In this document: positions 9,969 to 18,241 of the stretch, in pieces
Numbering within the stretch: the stretch's first letter is position 1
Layout: every line of letters starts with the position of its first letter
Assembly: GCF_012275375.1 (NCBI RefSeq)
Contig: NZ_JAAZQJ010000005.1
Coordinates: 1-64,000 of the forward strand
Reading direction: 5' to 3'
Origin: Dyella sp. SG609
GTDB lineage: Bacteria > Pseudomonadota > Gammaproteobacteria > Xanthomonadales > Rhodanobacteraceae
DNA: 64,000 bases
Notes under the pieces: model-generated
Told to the model about the DNA's origin: nothing
Database searches by the model: none
The model's input: only the letters and a program-made list of their open reading frames with translations
Made by a program: the position numbers and the translations under genes

Positions 9969-10316
9969 TCAAGGCCGGCGCTTGCGCGCCGGCTTTTTTT
10001 GCGGCGCGTGCAGGCTGCGTTCCAGCCAGGCGGCGAACACGGGCGTGTCACGGGTAAGCGCGGGCGGAAGCCGCAGGTAGTGCCGGCTCGGCTGGGCGCC
10101 TTCGGCGTGGACGAAGCGGGTGACGCCTTCGATCTTCAGCAGTTCGGCCTGCTGTTCCGGCGCGACTTTCAGCGCCAGCCCCGCGGCGTCGATCCACGCG
10201 CAGGGCCGCTCGGCGAAGTAGGCGAACAGGCCGCCGAACATCGGCTTGAAGCGCAGCTCGTGGGCCAGGCCCAGATGCGTGGCGGCGTCTTCCAGCTCCT
10301 GGCGGGCGGCGCTCAC
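9969..10316 (-). CDS. TfoX N-terminal domain protein
   Basis: The 115-residue protein matches the TfoX_N domain: the FKPMFGGLFAYF segment and the AWIDAAGLALKV strand are characteristic. The GTG start at 10316 overlaps the stop of the upstream hemolysin III gene by GTGA, indicating translational coupling. The C-terminal tail is basic (KKPARKRRP). Full-length TfoX/Sxy regulates competence; stand-alone N-domain proteins like this one have no settled function. Confidence 0.82.
   Translation of the reverse strand: MSAARQELEDAATHLGLAHELRFKPMFGGLFAYFAERPCAWIDAAGLALKVAPEQQAELLKIEGVTRFVHAEGAQPSRHYLRLPPALTRDTPVFAAWLERSLHAPQKKPARKRRP
9974..10000 (+). terminator. Intrinsic terminator of the DUF885 gene
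   Basis: GCCGGCGC (9974-9981), loop TTGC, GCGCCGGC (9986-9993), then seven T residues (9994-10000). It overlaps the last codons of the convergent TfoX-N gene, so the arginine/lysine-rich tail of that protein is written in the terminator stem. Confidence 0.9.
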
Positions 10317-10978
10317 GCGGCCTGGTCGGGAATCACGTACAGCAGCACCGCCAGGTAATGCAGCACGCTGCCGGCAAGCACGAAGAAATGCCACACCGTG
10401 TGGTGATACGGCATGCGCCGCGCCAAGTAGAACGGCACGCCGGCGGTATACGCCACGCCGCCGGCGATCAGCAGCGCCATGCCGCCGGTTTCCAGGTGCG
10501 CGCTCAGCGGCTTGAACGCGATCATGCCGACCCAGCCCATGGCCACGTACAGCAGCACGGCGAGCTTGCGCGAGCGCTTGAGCAGGCCCAGCTCCAGCGC
10601 GCTGCCGGCGATGGCCAGCGCCCAGATCGCACCGAACAGGCTCCAGCCCCACGCGCCCGGCAGGGCGATCAGGGTGAACGGCGTATAGGTGCCGGCGATC
10701 AGCAGGAAGATGGCGATATGGTCGAGCGTGCGCAGCACGCGCTTGGGCAGTTCGCCGGGAATGGCGTGGTACAGCGTGGAGGCCGTGTAGCACAGGATCA
10801 GCGTGCTGCCGAACACCGCGCTGGCCACCACCGCGCGGGCATCGCCCAGCATGGCGGCATAGGCGACCAGGGTGGCGAGTCCGGCGATGCTGAGCAGGAT
10901 GCCGATGCCATGCAGCACGCTGCTGGCAAGTTCGTCGCCGAAGGCATAGCGCGGGGCGGCGCTGGACGAAACCGACAT
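10313..10978 (-). CDS. Hemolysin III (HlyIII/TrhA) family membrane protein
   Basis: The 221-residue, seven-helix inner-membrane protein belongs to the PAQR-like HlyIII family. Seen are the N-terminal HGIG, TLYHAIP after the second helix, and the C-terminal HHTVWHFFVLAGSVLHY histidine cluster that forms the probable metal site. E. coli TrhA, a relative, affects membrane-fatty-acid homeostasis. It is the first gene of a two-gene unit with the TfoX-N gene (four-base overlap). ATG at 10978. Confidence 0.88.
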   Translation of the reverse strand: MSVSSSAAPRYAFGDELASSVLHGIGILLSIAGLATLVAYAAMLGDARAVVASAVFGSTLILCYTASTLYHAIPGELPKRVLRTLDHIAIFLLIAGTYTPFTLIALPGAWGWSLFGAIWALAIAGSALELGLLKRSRKLAVLLYVAMGWVGMIAFKPLSAHLETGGMALLIAGGVAYTAGVPFYLARRMPYHHTVWHFFVLAGSVLHYLAVLLYVIPDQAA

Positions 10979-11091
10979 GGGGACTTCCTCGAAAGCGGGG
11001 ATGCGCCGGCTGGCGCTCCCGCCCACCTTACCCGCGCGGCCGGGGCTTGCATACTGCCGCGCACGGTGGGCGCGGCGAAGGGAAACGGGCG

Positions 11092-11526
11092 CTATTCGAT
11101 GATGAAGGCGCCGAAGGCGACGCCGATGTTCCAGCCCTCGCCGGTGCCGCTGAGCGCCAGCGAGACATTGCCCTTGGTCAGCACCTGGGCCGCGGCGGAT
11201 TTTTCCGCGCCGGCATGGACCTGGGCATTGGCGTAATGCCCCTTGATCTGGCCGATGCCGTCGACGCCGGTGAACTTGCCCACGCCGTGGGTGATCTTGG
11301 TCTTGCCGAAGGTAAGGCCGCCGCCCTTGACCCGGATGCGCACCGCCATGCTCTGGCCGTTGTCGCAATGGACCGTGCCGCTGCCGGAAGCCGTCTGATA
11401 GAAGACCGACCAGCCGGAGACCTGGAAGTCCATCCGGCAGGACACGTCGGCCGCATGGGCAGGCGCCGGCAGCGCCGCAAAGAGGGCGGCCGACAGCACG
11501 GCACAGCCCAGCCAGGTTTTCCCCAT
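11092..11526 (-). CDS. Secreted hypothetical protein with beta-rich fold
   Basis: The 144-residue protein has a clear signal peptide (MGKTWLGCAVLSAALFAALP, cut near AHA-AD). The mature part has two cysteines and is rich in glycine and beta-prone residues, ending in GWNIGVAFGAFIIE. Its layout recalls DUF992-type periplasmic proteins but I do not recognise the family firmly. The ATG at 11526 follows an excellent GAGGAGAAGG ribosome site. It stands alone. Confidence 0.7.
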   Translation of the reverse strand: MGKTWLGCAVLSAALFAALPAPAHAADVSCRMDFQVSGWSVFYQTASGSGTVHCDNGQSMAVRIRVKGGGLTFGKTKITHGVGKFTGVDGIGQIKGHYANAQVHAGAEKSAAAQVLTKGNVSLALSGTGEGWNIGVAFGAFIIE

Positions 11527-11717
11527 GACCTTCTCCTCGAAGCTTTTTCTTATTTGCCCCACCCGGCGCCTGTCCGGGACACGCGATTGTGTGGCCCCGT
11601 GCATGAACGGCCGTGAATGGCATATTCACGCCTATTGAACAGGATGCAAAGCCGCCCGGGCGCACTCTTCGTCGTCCGGGCATCTCCCCCTCTCTCCCCC
11701 GATGCCCGGCTCATTGA

Positions 11718-11746
11718 GCCCCGCCCACTGTGCGGGGCCTTTTTTT
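11718..11746 (+). terminator. Orphan intrinsic terminator
   Basis: GCCCCGC (11718-11724), loop of seven, GCGGGGC (11732-11738) and seven T residues (11740-11746). No plus-strand gene precedes it for over 1.7 kb, and the universal stress gene starts only 68 bases later. It therefore ends either an unannotated small RNA or an attenuated leader transcript. Confidence 0.85.
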
Positions 11747-11813
11747 GTCCGGCGTCCATCCGCGCCGGCACCCGCGGGGTAAGCTGGGGACGGACTGGCG
11801 AAGGAGTGGCTTC

Positions 11814-12644
11814 ATGCCTAGCACCGATCTGCTGCTGTACCTCCAGGAAACCGATCTGCACACTCCCGGCCCGCGCGCGGCCGCGGCCCTGGCGGCCAGA
11901 TTGGGCGCGCGGCTGGACGGGCTCTACGTGGCCGACCTGCCGGCCGCCGCCTTCAGCCTGCCGGAGGCCGTGCCGGTCCAGCTGGAGGAAACCCGCCGCC
12001 GCTGCGTCGAGGCGGAAGAACACGGCACCCAGTGGCAGCAGCTGCTCGCCTCCCGCGGCCTGAGCGGCCAGTGGCGCGTGGCCCAGGGCGACACGGTGCA
12101 GACCGTCTGCCAGGCCGCCGCCGGCTACGACTTCCTGGTGATGGAACGCAGCCAGCAGCGCAGCGACGCGCCGGTGGGCTTCGGCACCGTCTCGCGCTGC
12201 GTGTTCGGCAGCGACCGCCCGGTGCTGGTGGTGCCGGACATCGCCCAGATCGGCGACACCCTCGGCGCGCGCGCCCTGGTGGCCTGGAACGGCAGCCGCG
12301 AATCCGCCCTGGCCCTGGCCGCGGCGGCGCCGCTGCTGCAGAAGGCCGACGAAGTGCTGCTGCTGGACGGCAGCGAGATGTATGCCGATTCGATCGCGGT
12401 GCTGCCCCCGCCGGGCCTGGCCGACTGGCTGGAACGCCATGGCATCCGCGCCCGCATCCAGACCCTGGACGCCGGCCCCACCCACGCCGCCGGCACGCTG
12501 ATCCTGGACGCGGCCCACGCGCACCGGGCGGATCTACTGGTGATGGGCGCCTGGAGCCGCTCGCGCCTGGCCCAGATGGTGCTGGGCGGCACCACCCGCC
12601 ACCTGTTCATGCATGGCGACCTGCCCATGCTGGTGGCGCACTGA
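11814..12644 (+). CDS. Tandem universal stress protein (UspA family)
   Basis: The 276-residue cytoplasmic protein consists of two UspA-like halves. The second half keeps the ATP-binding pattern in LLVMGAWSRSRLAQMVLGG; the first is more degenerate (FLVMERSQQRSDAPVGFG). Tandem Usps bind ATP and support survival under starvation, oxidative or membrane stress. AAGGAG lies eight bases before the ATG. The orphan terminator just upstream suggests its leader may be attenuated. Confidence 0.88.
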   Translation: MPSTDLLLYLQETDLHTPGPRAAAALAARLGARLDGLYVADLPAAAFSLPEAVPVQLEETRRRCVEAEEHGTQWQQLLASRGLSGQWRVAQGDTVQTVCQAAAGYDFLVMERSQQRSDAPVGFGTVSRCVFGSDRPVLVVPDIAQIGDTLGARALVAWNGSRESALALAAAAPLLQKADEVLLLDGSEMYADSIAVLPPPGLADWLERHGIRARIQTLDAGPTHAAGTLILDAAHAHRADLLVMGAWSRSRLAQMVLGGTTRHLFMHGDLPMLVAH

Positions 12645-12716
12645 AAAAATCCGGGAAGGGGTTCAGCGGGAGGAATCGCCCGGAGCGTACTCCCGTCCGG
12701 CCTCTCTACACACTAC

Positions 12717-12760
12717 TTGCACATCCGCTTCTGACCGGCATAGTCTGAACGCGCGTTCAG
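12717..12760 (+). promoter_or_regulatory. Promoter with palindromic operator before the TonB-family gene
   Basis: TTGCAC (12717-12722) and TAGTCT (12741-12746), 18 bases apart, resemble -35 and -10 hexamers. A perfect 16-base palindrome CTGAACGCGCGTTCAG (12745-12760) overlaps the -10, the expected position for a repressor operator. Symmetry and size suit a TetR-type dimer. Confidence 0.5.
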
Positions 12761-12834
12761 GCACGATCCCTCTGCGTCCCCACGCAGCGTGCGACTGGCG
12801 CGTCCAACACATCGCATTCGTCAGGAGGTCGCTC

Positions 12835-13503
12835 ATGCCGTCCGCAAGCCTGGCTGTCGCTTATCGTCCGTCGCACGCTCATCCCGACAAGGTCCGCATT
12901 GCCGCTCTCAGCGCGGCGATCGCGCTCAATCTCGCCGCCCTGCTGGCCGTGATGCGGCCGATGGCGCCGCAGATCGTCGAGGCGGTCAAGAAGACGCCCG
13001 AGATCGTGGTGACCTGGATCACGCCCCAACCGGAGCCACCCGCCCCGCCGCAGATCGAACTGAAGGCATTGCCGAAGACGCCGCCGGCCGTGCCGCGCAC
13101 CTTGCCCAAGGCACCGCAGCCACCGGCCGTCACGCCCACCGTCGACGGCAATATCGCCGCGCCGCCGGTGGTGCCGACCATCGAGCCGGCCGTCAACACC
13201 GCGCCGGTCGCCGATCCCGCGCCGATCGAAGCGACGCTCGCCTACCGCAGCGCGCCGCTCACCTTCCCGTCGGTGGCGATCCGCCGCAAGTTGCACGGCA
13301 CCGTGATGCTGCGCGTGCTGGTCGACGCCGAAGGCAAGCCCACGCAGGTGACGATCGAGAAATCCAGCGGCTCCGACCTGCTCGACAAGAGCGCGCGCGA
13401 ACAGGTGCTGGCCAACTGGCGCTTCCAGCCGGCCACGGCGCAAGGGCATGCGGTGCCCGCCTGGGCGCGGGTGCCGGTGAGCTTCGAACTGCGCGAGCTG
13501 TGA
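12835..13503 (+). CDS. TonB-family energy transducer
   Basis: The 222-residue protein has one N-terminal membrane helix (about 22-42), a proline-rich periplasmic spacer (QPEPPAPPQ, about 60-120) and a C-terminal TonB domain (YRSAPLTFPSVAIRRKLHG onward, about 140-222). It should couple ExbBD proton-motive energy to outer-membrane receptors such as the one at 48510-51146; no exbB or exbD is in the window, so it is probably an accessory TonB. AGGAGG is at 12823-12828. The promoter carries a palindrome. Confidence 0.88.
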   Translation: MPSASLAVAYRPSHAHPDKVRIAALSAAIALNLAALLAVMRPMAPQIVEAVKKTPEIVVTWITPQPEPPAPPQIELKALPKTPPAVPRTLPKAPQPPAVTPTVDGNIAAPPVVPTIEPAVNTAPVADPAPIEATLAYRSAPLTFPSVAIRRKLHGTVMLRVLVDAEGKPTQVTIEKSSGSDLLDKSAREQVLANWRFQPATAQGHAVPAWARVPVSFELREL

Positions 13504-13530
13504 GTCGCGGCAAAAGCCCGGCGTGAAACA

Positions 13531-13573
13531 AGGGGCCGGCCGTTCCGTTCGCAAAGGCGACCGGCCGGCCCCT
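13531..13573. terminator. Bidirectional stem-loop between convergent genes
   Basis: AGGGGCCGGCCG (13531-13542) and CGGCCGGCCCCT (13562-13573) form a perfect 12-bp stem with a 19-base loop. It lies between the TonB-family gene and the convergent small membrane-protein gene. There is no long T tract, so it may act in both directions or as an mRNA-stabilising stem. Confidence 0.65.
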
Positions 13574-13583
13574 CACGGCAACT

Positions 13584-13883
13584 TTATGGCTGCACCGGTT
13601 TGTCGATGGCGGGAGCGGCAGGCGCGGGGCGCGTCGCGCGCACCACCAGCCACACCAGCCCGGCGATCATCAGCGCCGGCAGCAAGGCCGGCAGCAGCGC
13701 CAGCAAGACGATCGGCGCCATCGCTACCAGCACCACGCCGGCGATCACCACCCCGAGCAAGGCGCCCAGCGCACTGAACACGCCGCCCACGATGGCGAAG
13801 GTGAACTTGAACACCACGCCGACCAGCGCGCCGACCAGCCACAGCGCCAGCACCGCCATCACGATCACGCTTAGCACGAACAT
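13584..13883 (-). CDS. Small membrane protein, hypothetical
   Basis: The 99-residue protein is almost wholly hydrophobic, with three probable membrane helices (about 3-25, 28-55, 58-82) and a short hydrophilic tail rich in alanine and proline. AGGAGGAA precedes the ATG at 13883. I recognise no named family. It is convergent with the TonB-family gene. Confidence 0.75.
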   Translation of the reverse strand: MFVLSVIVMAVLALWLVGALVGVVFKFTFAIVGGVFSALGALLGVVIAGVVLVAMAPIVLLALLPALLPALMIAGLVWLVVRATRPAPAAPAIDKPVQP

Positions 13884-14068
13884 GAGGTTTCCTCCTGGTG
13901 GCGCTCATCCATCCGGCCACGCAGACAGCATGCGCCCGCGGCTTCCTGCGATGCATGGCACGGAAGTCATGTGCCCCGGAAGTCACAGGGCAACCGGGGC
14001 GTGCGTGTTACAGGTCCTTAACGGTGCGCATGGTCCACTGCCGCCCGGTTCCAACCGAGCTCCATCGC

Positions 14069-14647
14069 ATGAAGCATTCCATGCACACCCTCAAGGCGTT
14101 GCGTGATATCGCTTTCGACCTCGGCGTCGGCAAGCATCCCGACCTCGCCGCCATGGCGCGCGAACTGGGCCGCGTGGTCCATCGCGACGGTGCGGCACTC
14201 AACGAAGGATTGAAGGAACTGCGCACGCGCGAGCGCGGTTTCGAGCGCTGGCTGCTGGCCACGCGCGGCAAGCCGGGCGTCAGCATCCTGGTGATGGCGT
14301 GGCCGGCCAATCACGCCACGCCCGTGCACGACCACGATGGCCTGTGGGGCCTGGAAATGGCCGTGCACGGCGCACTGGAAGTACAGGCCTGGTCGCGCGA
14401 CGCGGCCAGCGGCGAGCTGAGCCTCAAGGGCCAGGACTGGCTCGGCCCCGGCGACGCCACCTGGTTCGACGCCGATGCCGGCTATGCGCACCGCTGCCGC
14501 AATCTTTCGCGGCACGACACGGCGCTCACGCTTCACGTCTACGGCGGCGATCTGGCAAAGTACCTCGCGTATGAGCGCAGCGCCGAGGGCGACCAGTGGC
14601 TCGCCCGGCCGCAACGCGCCGCGATCACCGGCCGGCTGAGCGCCTGA
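14069..14647 (+). CDS. Cysteine-dioxygenase-like cupin (thiol dioxygenase)
   Basis: The 192-residue protein has the cysteine dioxygenase type I cupin. PVHDHDGLWGLEMAVHG supplies two iron-ligand histidines, and the third is the His in YAHRCRN. Such enzymes oxidise cysteine or related thiols (3-mercaptopropionate, cysteamine) to sulfinates. ATG at 14069 or 14081 are both possible. The next gene, an FAD/NAD(P)-binding protein, starts 46 bases downstream and is probably co-transcribed. The substrate cannot be read from the sequence. Confidence 0.82.
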   Translation: MKHSMHTLKALRDIAFDLGVGKHPDLAAMARELGRVVHRDGAALNEGLKELRTRERGFERWLLATRGKPGVSILVMAWPANHATPVHDHDGLWGLEMAVHGALEVQAWSRDAASGELSLKGQDWLGPGDATWFDADAGYAHRCRNLSRHDTALTLHVYGGDLAKYLAYERSAEGDQWLARPQRAAITGRLSA

Positions 14648-14693
14648 GCGCTTCGGCCTTTCCGCAGCCGGTATCCACCAACAAAGGAGTGGC

Positions 14694-16061
14694 ATGTATC
14701 GACGGGTCGCCATCATCGGCGGCGGCGCGGCGGCGGCGACGCTGCTGAGCGAGCTGCTGGACCGCCAGCCGGCGCAGTCCCTGCACCTGGACTGGTTCAC
14801 CGGCGGCGATGCGCCCGGACGCGGCGTGGCCTACGGCACGCGCTCGGAGCGGCATCTGCTCAACGTGCGCGCGGCTTCCATGAGCATGTTCGCCAGCAAG
14901 CCGCGCGGCTTTCTGGATTTCGCCCAGCGCGGCGACCACAGCATCGCCGGCACCGATTTCCTGCCGCGCCGGCTCTATGGCGATTATCTCGAAGCCGAAG
15001 TCGAACACGCGCTGGAACGCGCCAAGGCGCTCGGCCATGACGTGCGCGTGATTCCGTTCAAGGTCGACGGCCTGGTGCCGGAACACGACGGCGTCACCAT
15101 CCTGCAGGGCGAGGAAACCACGCATGTCGACGCGGCGGTGCTTGCGCTGGGCGGCCTGCCGCCGCAGCCGCTGAGCGGCGTGAGCGACGCGGCCATCGCC
15201 AGCGGGCGCTATGTGGTCAATCCGTGGTCCTTTCTCGCCCAGGCGCAGCCGGATCCGGCGCCGCGCAAGGTGGTGCTGGTCGGCCTGGGCCTCACCGCCG
15301 TCGACGTGGTGCTGGAGCTGGCCGCGCTGTGGCCGAATGCGAGCTTCACCGCGATCTCGCGCCACGGCCTGCTGCCGGAAGCGCACCTGGCCTCGGCCAG
15401 CGCGCCCAGCGACGACGGCGCCGACCTGATCGAAGCGATGCAGGCCGCGCCGGATCTGCGCTCGTGGATGCGCCTGCTGCGCGACGCCATCGCGCACAGC
15501 GAGGACTGGCGCGTGGTGATCGACAGCATGCGTCCGCACACCCCTGCGCTGTGGCAAGCCCTGCCGCAGGAGGAGCGCGCCCGCTTCCTGCGCCACGCGC
15601 GCTGGGCCTGGGAACGCGCGCGCCATCGCATGGCGCCGCAGGTGATGGCGCAGATGCAGGCGCTGGAACAGGCCGGCCGCTTCCGCCGCGAACGCGCGCG
15701 CCTGCATGCGGCGGACGTGGAAGGCGACCATCTGCACCTGAGCATCACGCCCACCGGCAGCAGCACGCCGCAGGCGCTGGATACCGACCTGGTGATCCAG
15801 ACCATCGGCCTCAACACCGACGTGCGCCGCACCGGCCACCCGCTGGTAAGCCAGCTGGCGACCAACGGCCACATCACGCCCGACCCGCTGGGCCTGGGCT
15901 GCGCCGCCACCACGGAAGGCCGCCTGTGCCACGACGGCGAGGCCTGGCCGCATCTTTATGCAATGGGCAGCCTGCTGCGCGGCACGTTCTGGGAATCGAC
16001 GGCGATGCCGGAGATCCGGCAGCAGGCAAGGCAGATGGCGGATCGGTTGCTGGGCAAGTAG
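14694..16061 (+). CDS. FAD/NAD(P)-binding oxidoreductase (HpyO-like)
   Basis: The 455-residue flavoprotein has an N-terminal dinucleotide-binding motif (VAIIGGGAAAATLLSEL), a GRGVAYGT segment typical of the FAD-dependent urate hydroxylase/NAD_binding_9 group, and a second Rossmann motif near VVLVGLGLTAVDVVLEL (about residue 190). AAAGGAGT sits just ahead of the ATG. It follows the thiol-dioxygenase-like gene, a recurrent pairing that suggests a shared sulfur-compound pathway. The reaction is unknown. Confidence 0.8.
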   Translation: MYRRVAIIGGGAAAATLLSELLDRQPAQSLHLDWFTGGDAPGRGVAYGTRSERHLLNVRAASMSMFASKPRGFLDFAQRGDHSIAGTDFLPRRLYGDYLEAEVEHALERAKALGHDVRVIPFKVDGLVPEHDGVTILQGEETTHVDAAVLALGGLPPQPLSGVSDAAIASGRYVVNPWSFLAQAQPDPAPRKVVLVGLGLTAVDVVLELAALWPNASFTAISRHGLLPEAHLASASAPSDDGADLIEAMQAAPDLRSWMRLLRDAIAHSEDWRVVIDSMRPHTPALWQALPQEERARFLRHARWAWERARHRMAPQVMAQMQALEQAGRFRRERARLHAADVEGDHLHLSITPTGSSTPQALDTDLVIQTIGLNTDVRRTGHPLVSQLATNGHITPDPLGLGCAATTEGRLCHDGEAWPHLYAMGSLLRGTFWESTAMPEIRQQARQMADRLLGK

Positions 16062-16067
16062 AAAGCC

Positions 16068-16095
16068 CGTCATTCCGGCGCAGGCCGGAATGACG
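16068..16095. repeat. REP-like palindrome CGTCATTCCGGC
   Basis: CGTCATTCCGGC (16068-16079) and GCCGGAATGACG (16084-16095) form a perfect 12-bp stem with a four-base loop. It sits between two convergent genes, 6 bases after one stop and 14 bases before the other. The right arm is identical to 702-713, so it is a dispersed family that may also help end transcription. Confidence 0.75.
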
Positions 16096-16109
16096 GTCGA
16101 GCGTGAGGT

Positions 16110-17129
16110 TTACGAACCCCAACCGCCCAACACCAATTTGCCGATCGCGCTGCCACTCTCCAGCCGCTCGTGCGCGCGCCGCAGATTCGCCGCATCGATC
16201 GAACCGACGTGCTCGCGCAAAGTCGTGCGCAACACCCCCGCGTCGACCAGATCCGCCACTTCATTGAGCAGCTGATGCTGCGCCTTCATGTCCTCGGTCT
16301 GGAACAGCGGCCGGGTGAACATGAACTCCCAATGCAGCGACAGGCTGCGGCGCTTGAGCAGGCCGATGTCGAGCACGCCGTCAGGATCGTCGATCAGGCC
16401 GAACTTGCCCTGCGGCTTGAGCAGCTCCACCAGCACCGGATAGTGCTGCTCGGTATGCGTCAGGCTCAGCACGTAGTCGACGCCCTGCGGCACCACCGCC
16501 AGTACCTGCGCCTTGAGGTCGCCGCGATGGTCGACCACGTGATGCGCGCCGAGCTCGCGCACCCACTCCTGCGTTTCCGGGCGCGACGCGGTGCCGATCA
16601 CCGTGAGGTTGGTCAGACGCCGCGCCAGCTGCACCGCCATCGAACCCACGCCGCCAGCCGCGCCCACGATCAGCACCGCGCCGGTATGCGCCGCGTTGCC
16701 GCGCGCGATGGCGAAGCGGTCGAACAGCAGCTCCCACGCGGTGATGGTGGTGAGCGGCAGCGCCGCGGCCTGCAGCATGTCCAGCGTGCCGGGCTTGCGG
16801 CCGGCGATGCGTTCGTCCACCACCTGCAGCTCGGCATTGCTGCCGGGGCGGTCGATGGCGCCGGCGTAATAGACCTGGTCGCCGGGCTTGAACAGCGTGA
16901 CCTCGCCGCCCACCGCCACCACCGTGCCGGCCGCATCCCAGCCCAGCACCTTGTCGGCGCCCTGCGGATCGACGCGCTGGCGGATCTTGGTATCCACCGG
17001 ATTCACCGACACCGCCTCCACCCGCACCAGCAGGTCGCGGCCGCCGGGCCGGGGTTCCGGCAGGGTGACGTCGAGCAGGCTTTCGGCATCGGTGATGGGC
17101 AGCGAACGGCGGTAGGCGACGGCTTTCAT
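16110..17129 (-). CDS. Zinc-type alcohol dehydrogenase / quinone oxidoreductase (MDR)
   Basis: The 339-residue protein is a medium-chain reductase of the NADPH:quinone oxidoreductase group. It has an N-terminal GroES-like domain (SVNPVDTKIR; LGWDAAGTVVAVG) and a nucleotide-binding motif VLIVGAAGGVGSMAVQLA (about residues 150-167). The cysteine/histidine zinc ligands of true alcohol dehydrogenases are not apparent. It is the third gene of an MFS-SDR-MDR operon, starting 34 bases after the SDR gene, under probable control of the divergent LysR protein. The likely role is reduction of a quinone or enone. Confidence 0.86.
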   Translation of the reverse strand: MKAVAYRRSLPITDAESLLDVTLPEPRPGGRDLLVRVEAVSVNPVDTKIRQRVDPQGADKVLGWDAAGTVVAVGGEVTLFKPGDQVYYAGAIDRPGSNAELQVVDERIAGRKPGTLDMLQAAALPLTTITAWELLFDRFAIARGNAAHTGAVLIVGAAGGVGSMAVQLARRLTNLTVIGTASRPETQEWVRELGAHHVVDHRGDLKAQVLAVVPQGVDYVLSLTHTEQHYPVLVELLKPQGKFGLIDDPDGVLDIGLLKRRSLSLHWEFMFTRPLFQTEDMKAQHQLLNEVADLVDAGVLRTTLREHVGSIDAANLRRAHERLESGSAIGKLVLGGWGS

Positions 17130-17163
17130 GGCGACTCCGGAATCAAGTAAGGGGATGGCCGGT

Positions 17164-18222
17164 TCAAGGGATGATCCTGCGCCGGCGGAAATCGTCGAAC
17201 AAGGCGGCGAACATGGCGCGCGTATCCACGTACTCGTGGAAACCGAAGCGGCGCGCCTTGGAGCCGTCGCCGAACATGTCGTAGTCCCAGGAGAACACGA
17301 AGTCGGCGAAACGCCACGACGATACGTCGGCATACGCATGCGGCTCCAGTGCATGCCGCGCCTGCATCTGCCGCCACAGCGGCTCCTTGTCGGCCATCAC
17401 GCTGTCCAGCGACAGGGGCAGCGGCGGTGCGGTTTCCAGTTCGAAATACCTGGCGATGAACGGCCACATCTCGTTCCAGCGGAACAGGTCGCCGTTGTTG
17501 ATGTTGAAGGCCTGGTTGGCGCAGCGCGCATCGGTGGCGGCCCACACGGTGGCGCGCGCAAGCAGGCCGGCATCGGTCATTTCCAGCAGGCGGTCGTAGG
17601 CGCCGGGCTTGCCCGGAAAACGCAGCGGAATGCCCAGCTCCTTCGACATCGACGCATACACCGCGATGGCCAGCGCCAGATTCATCGGATTGCCCAGCGC
17701 AAAGCCGCCGACCACCGACGGACGGATCGCCGTCCAGCTCCAGGCCTTGCCCTGCTGGCGCGCTTCCAGCAAACGCTGCTGGTCGTGCATGAATTCCGGC
17801 GGCATGAAGTGCGCGTCGGTTTCGCGCGCCGGCGTCTTGAACGGGCCGAGGTGGCCGCCGTAGACCTTGTAGCCCTGCATCAGGCTCACGTGCTGCAGGC
17901 CGTTCGCCACCGGCTCGATCGCGTCGAGCACGTGGCGCAGCATGGCCACATTCGGCGGCACCAGTTCGGCCCAGCTGGGGCGGTCCTGGTAGGCGGCGTA
18001 GAACACGTGGGTCACGTCGCCCAGCGGCGCGAGCTTGGCCTGCGTGTCGGCGGCATCGAGCAGGTCCACCGCGATATGGCGCACGCGTTCGTCCGAGCTG
18101 CCGCCGCGGCGCGAAAGGCCGATCACGCGCCAGTCGTCCAGCGTGCGCAGATGGTCGATCAGATTGCGGCCGATGACACCTTGCGCCCCGACCACCAGGG
18201 CGGTCTTGATCTGTGTGCTCAC
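17164..18222 (-). CDS. SDR family oxidoreductase (PRISE-like)
   Basis: The 352-residue protein begins with a Rossmann motif (TALVVGAQGVIGRNL). In place of YxxxK it has MQGYKVYGGHLG and other segments resembling progesterone-5-beta-reductase/iridoid-synthase-like (PRISE) enzymes, which reduce enones with NADPH. The GTG start at 18222 follows AAGGA. It lies 19 bases after the MFS gene and 34 bases before the MDR gene, so all three should share a transcript. The substrate is unknown. Confidence 0.82.
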   Translation of the reverse strand: MSTQIKTALVVGAQGVIGRNLIDHLRTLDDWRVIGLSRRGGSSDERVRHIAVDLLDAADTQAKLAPLGDVTHVFYAAYQDRPSWAELVPPNVAMLRHVLDAIEPVANGLQHVSLMQGYKVYGGHLGPFKTPARETDAHFMPPEFMHDQQRLLEARQQGKAWSWTAIRPSVVGGFALGNPMNLALAIAVYASMSKELGIPLRFPGKPGAYDRLLEMTDAGLLARATVWAATDARCANQAFNINNGDLFRWNEMWPFIARYFELETAPPLPLSLDSVMADKEPLWRQMQARHALEPHAYADVSSWRFADFVFSWDYDMFGDGSKARRFGFHEYVDTRAMFAALFDDFRRRRIIP

Positions 18223-18241
18223 GAGAGTTCCTTCGAAAGAA

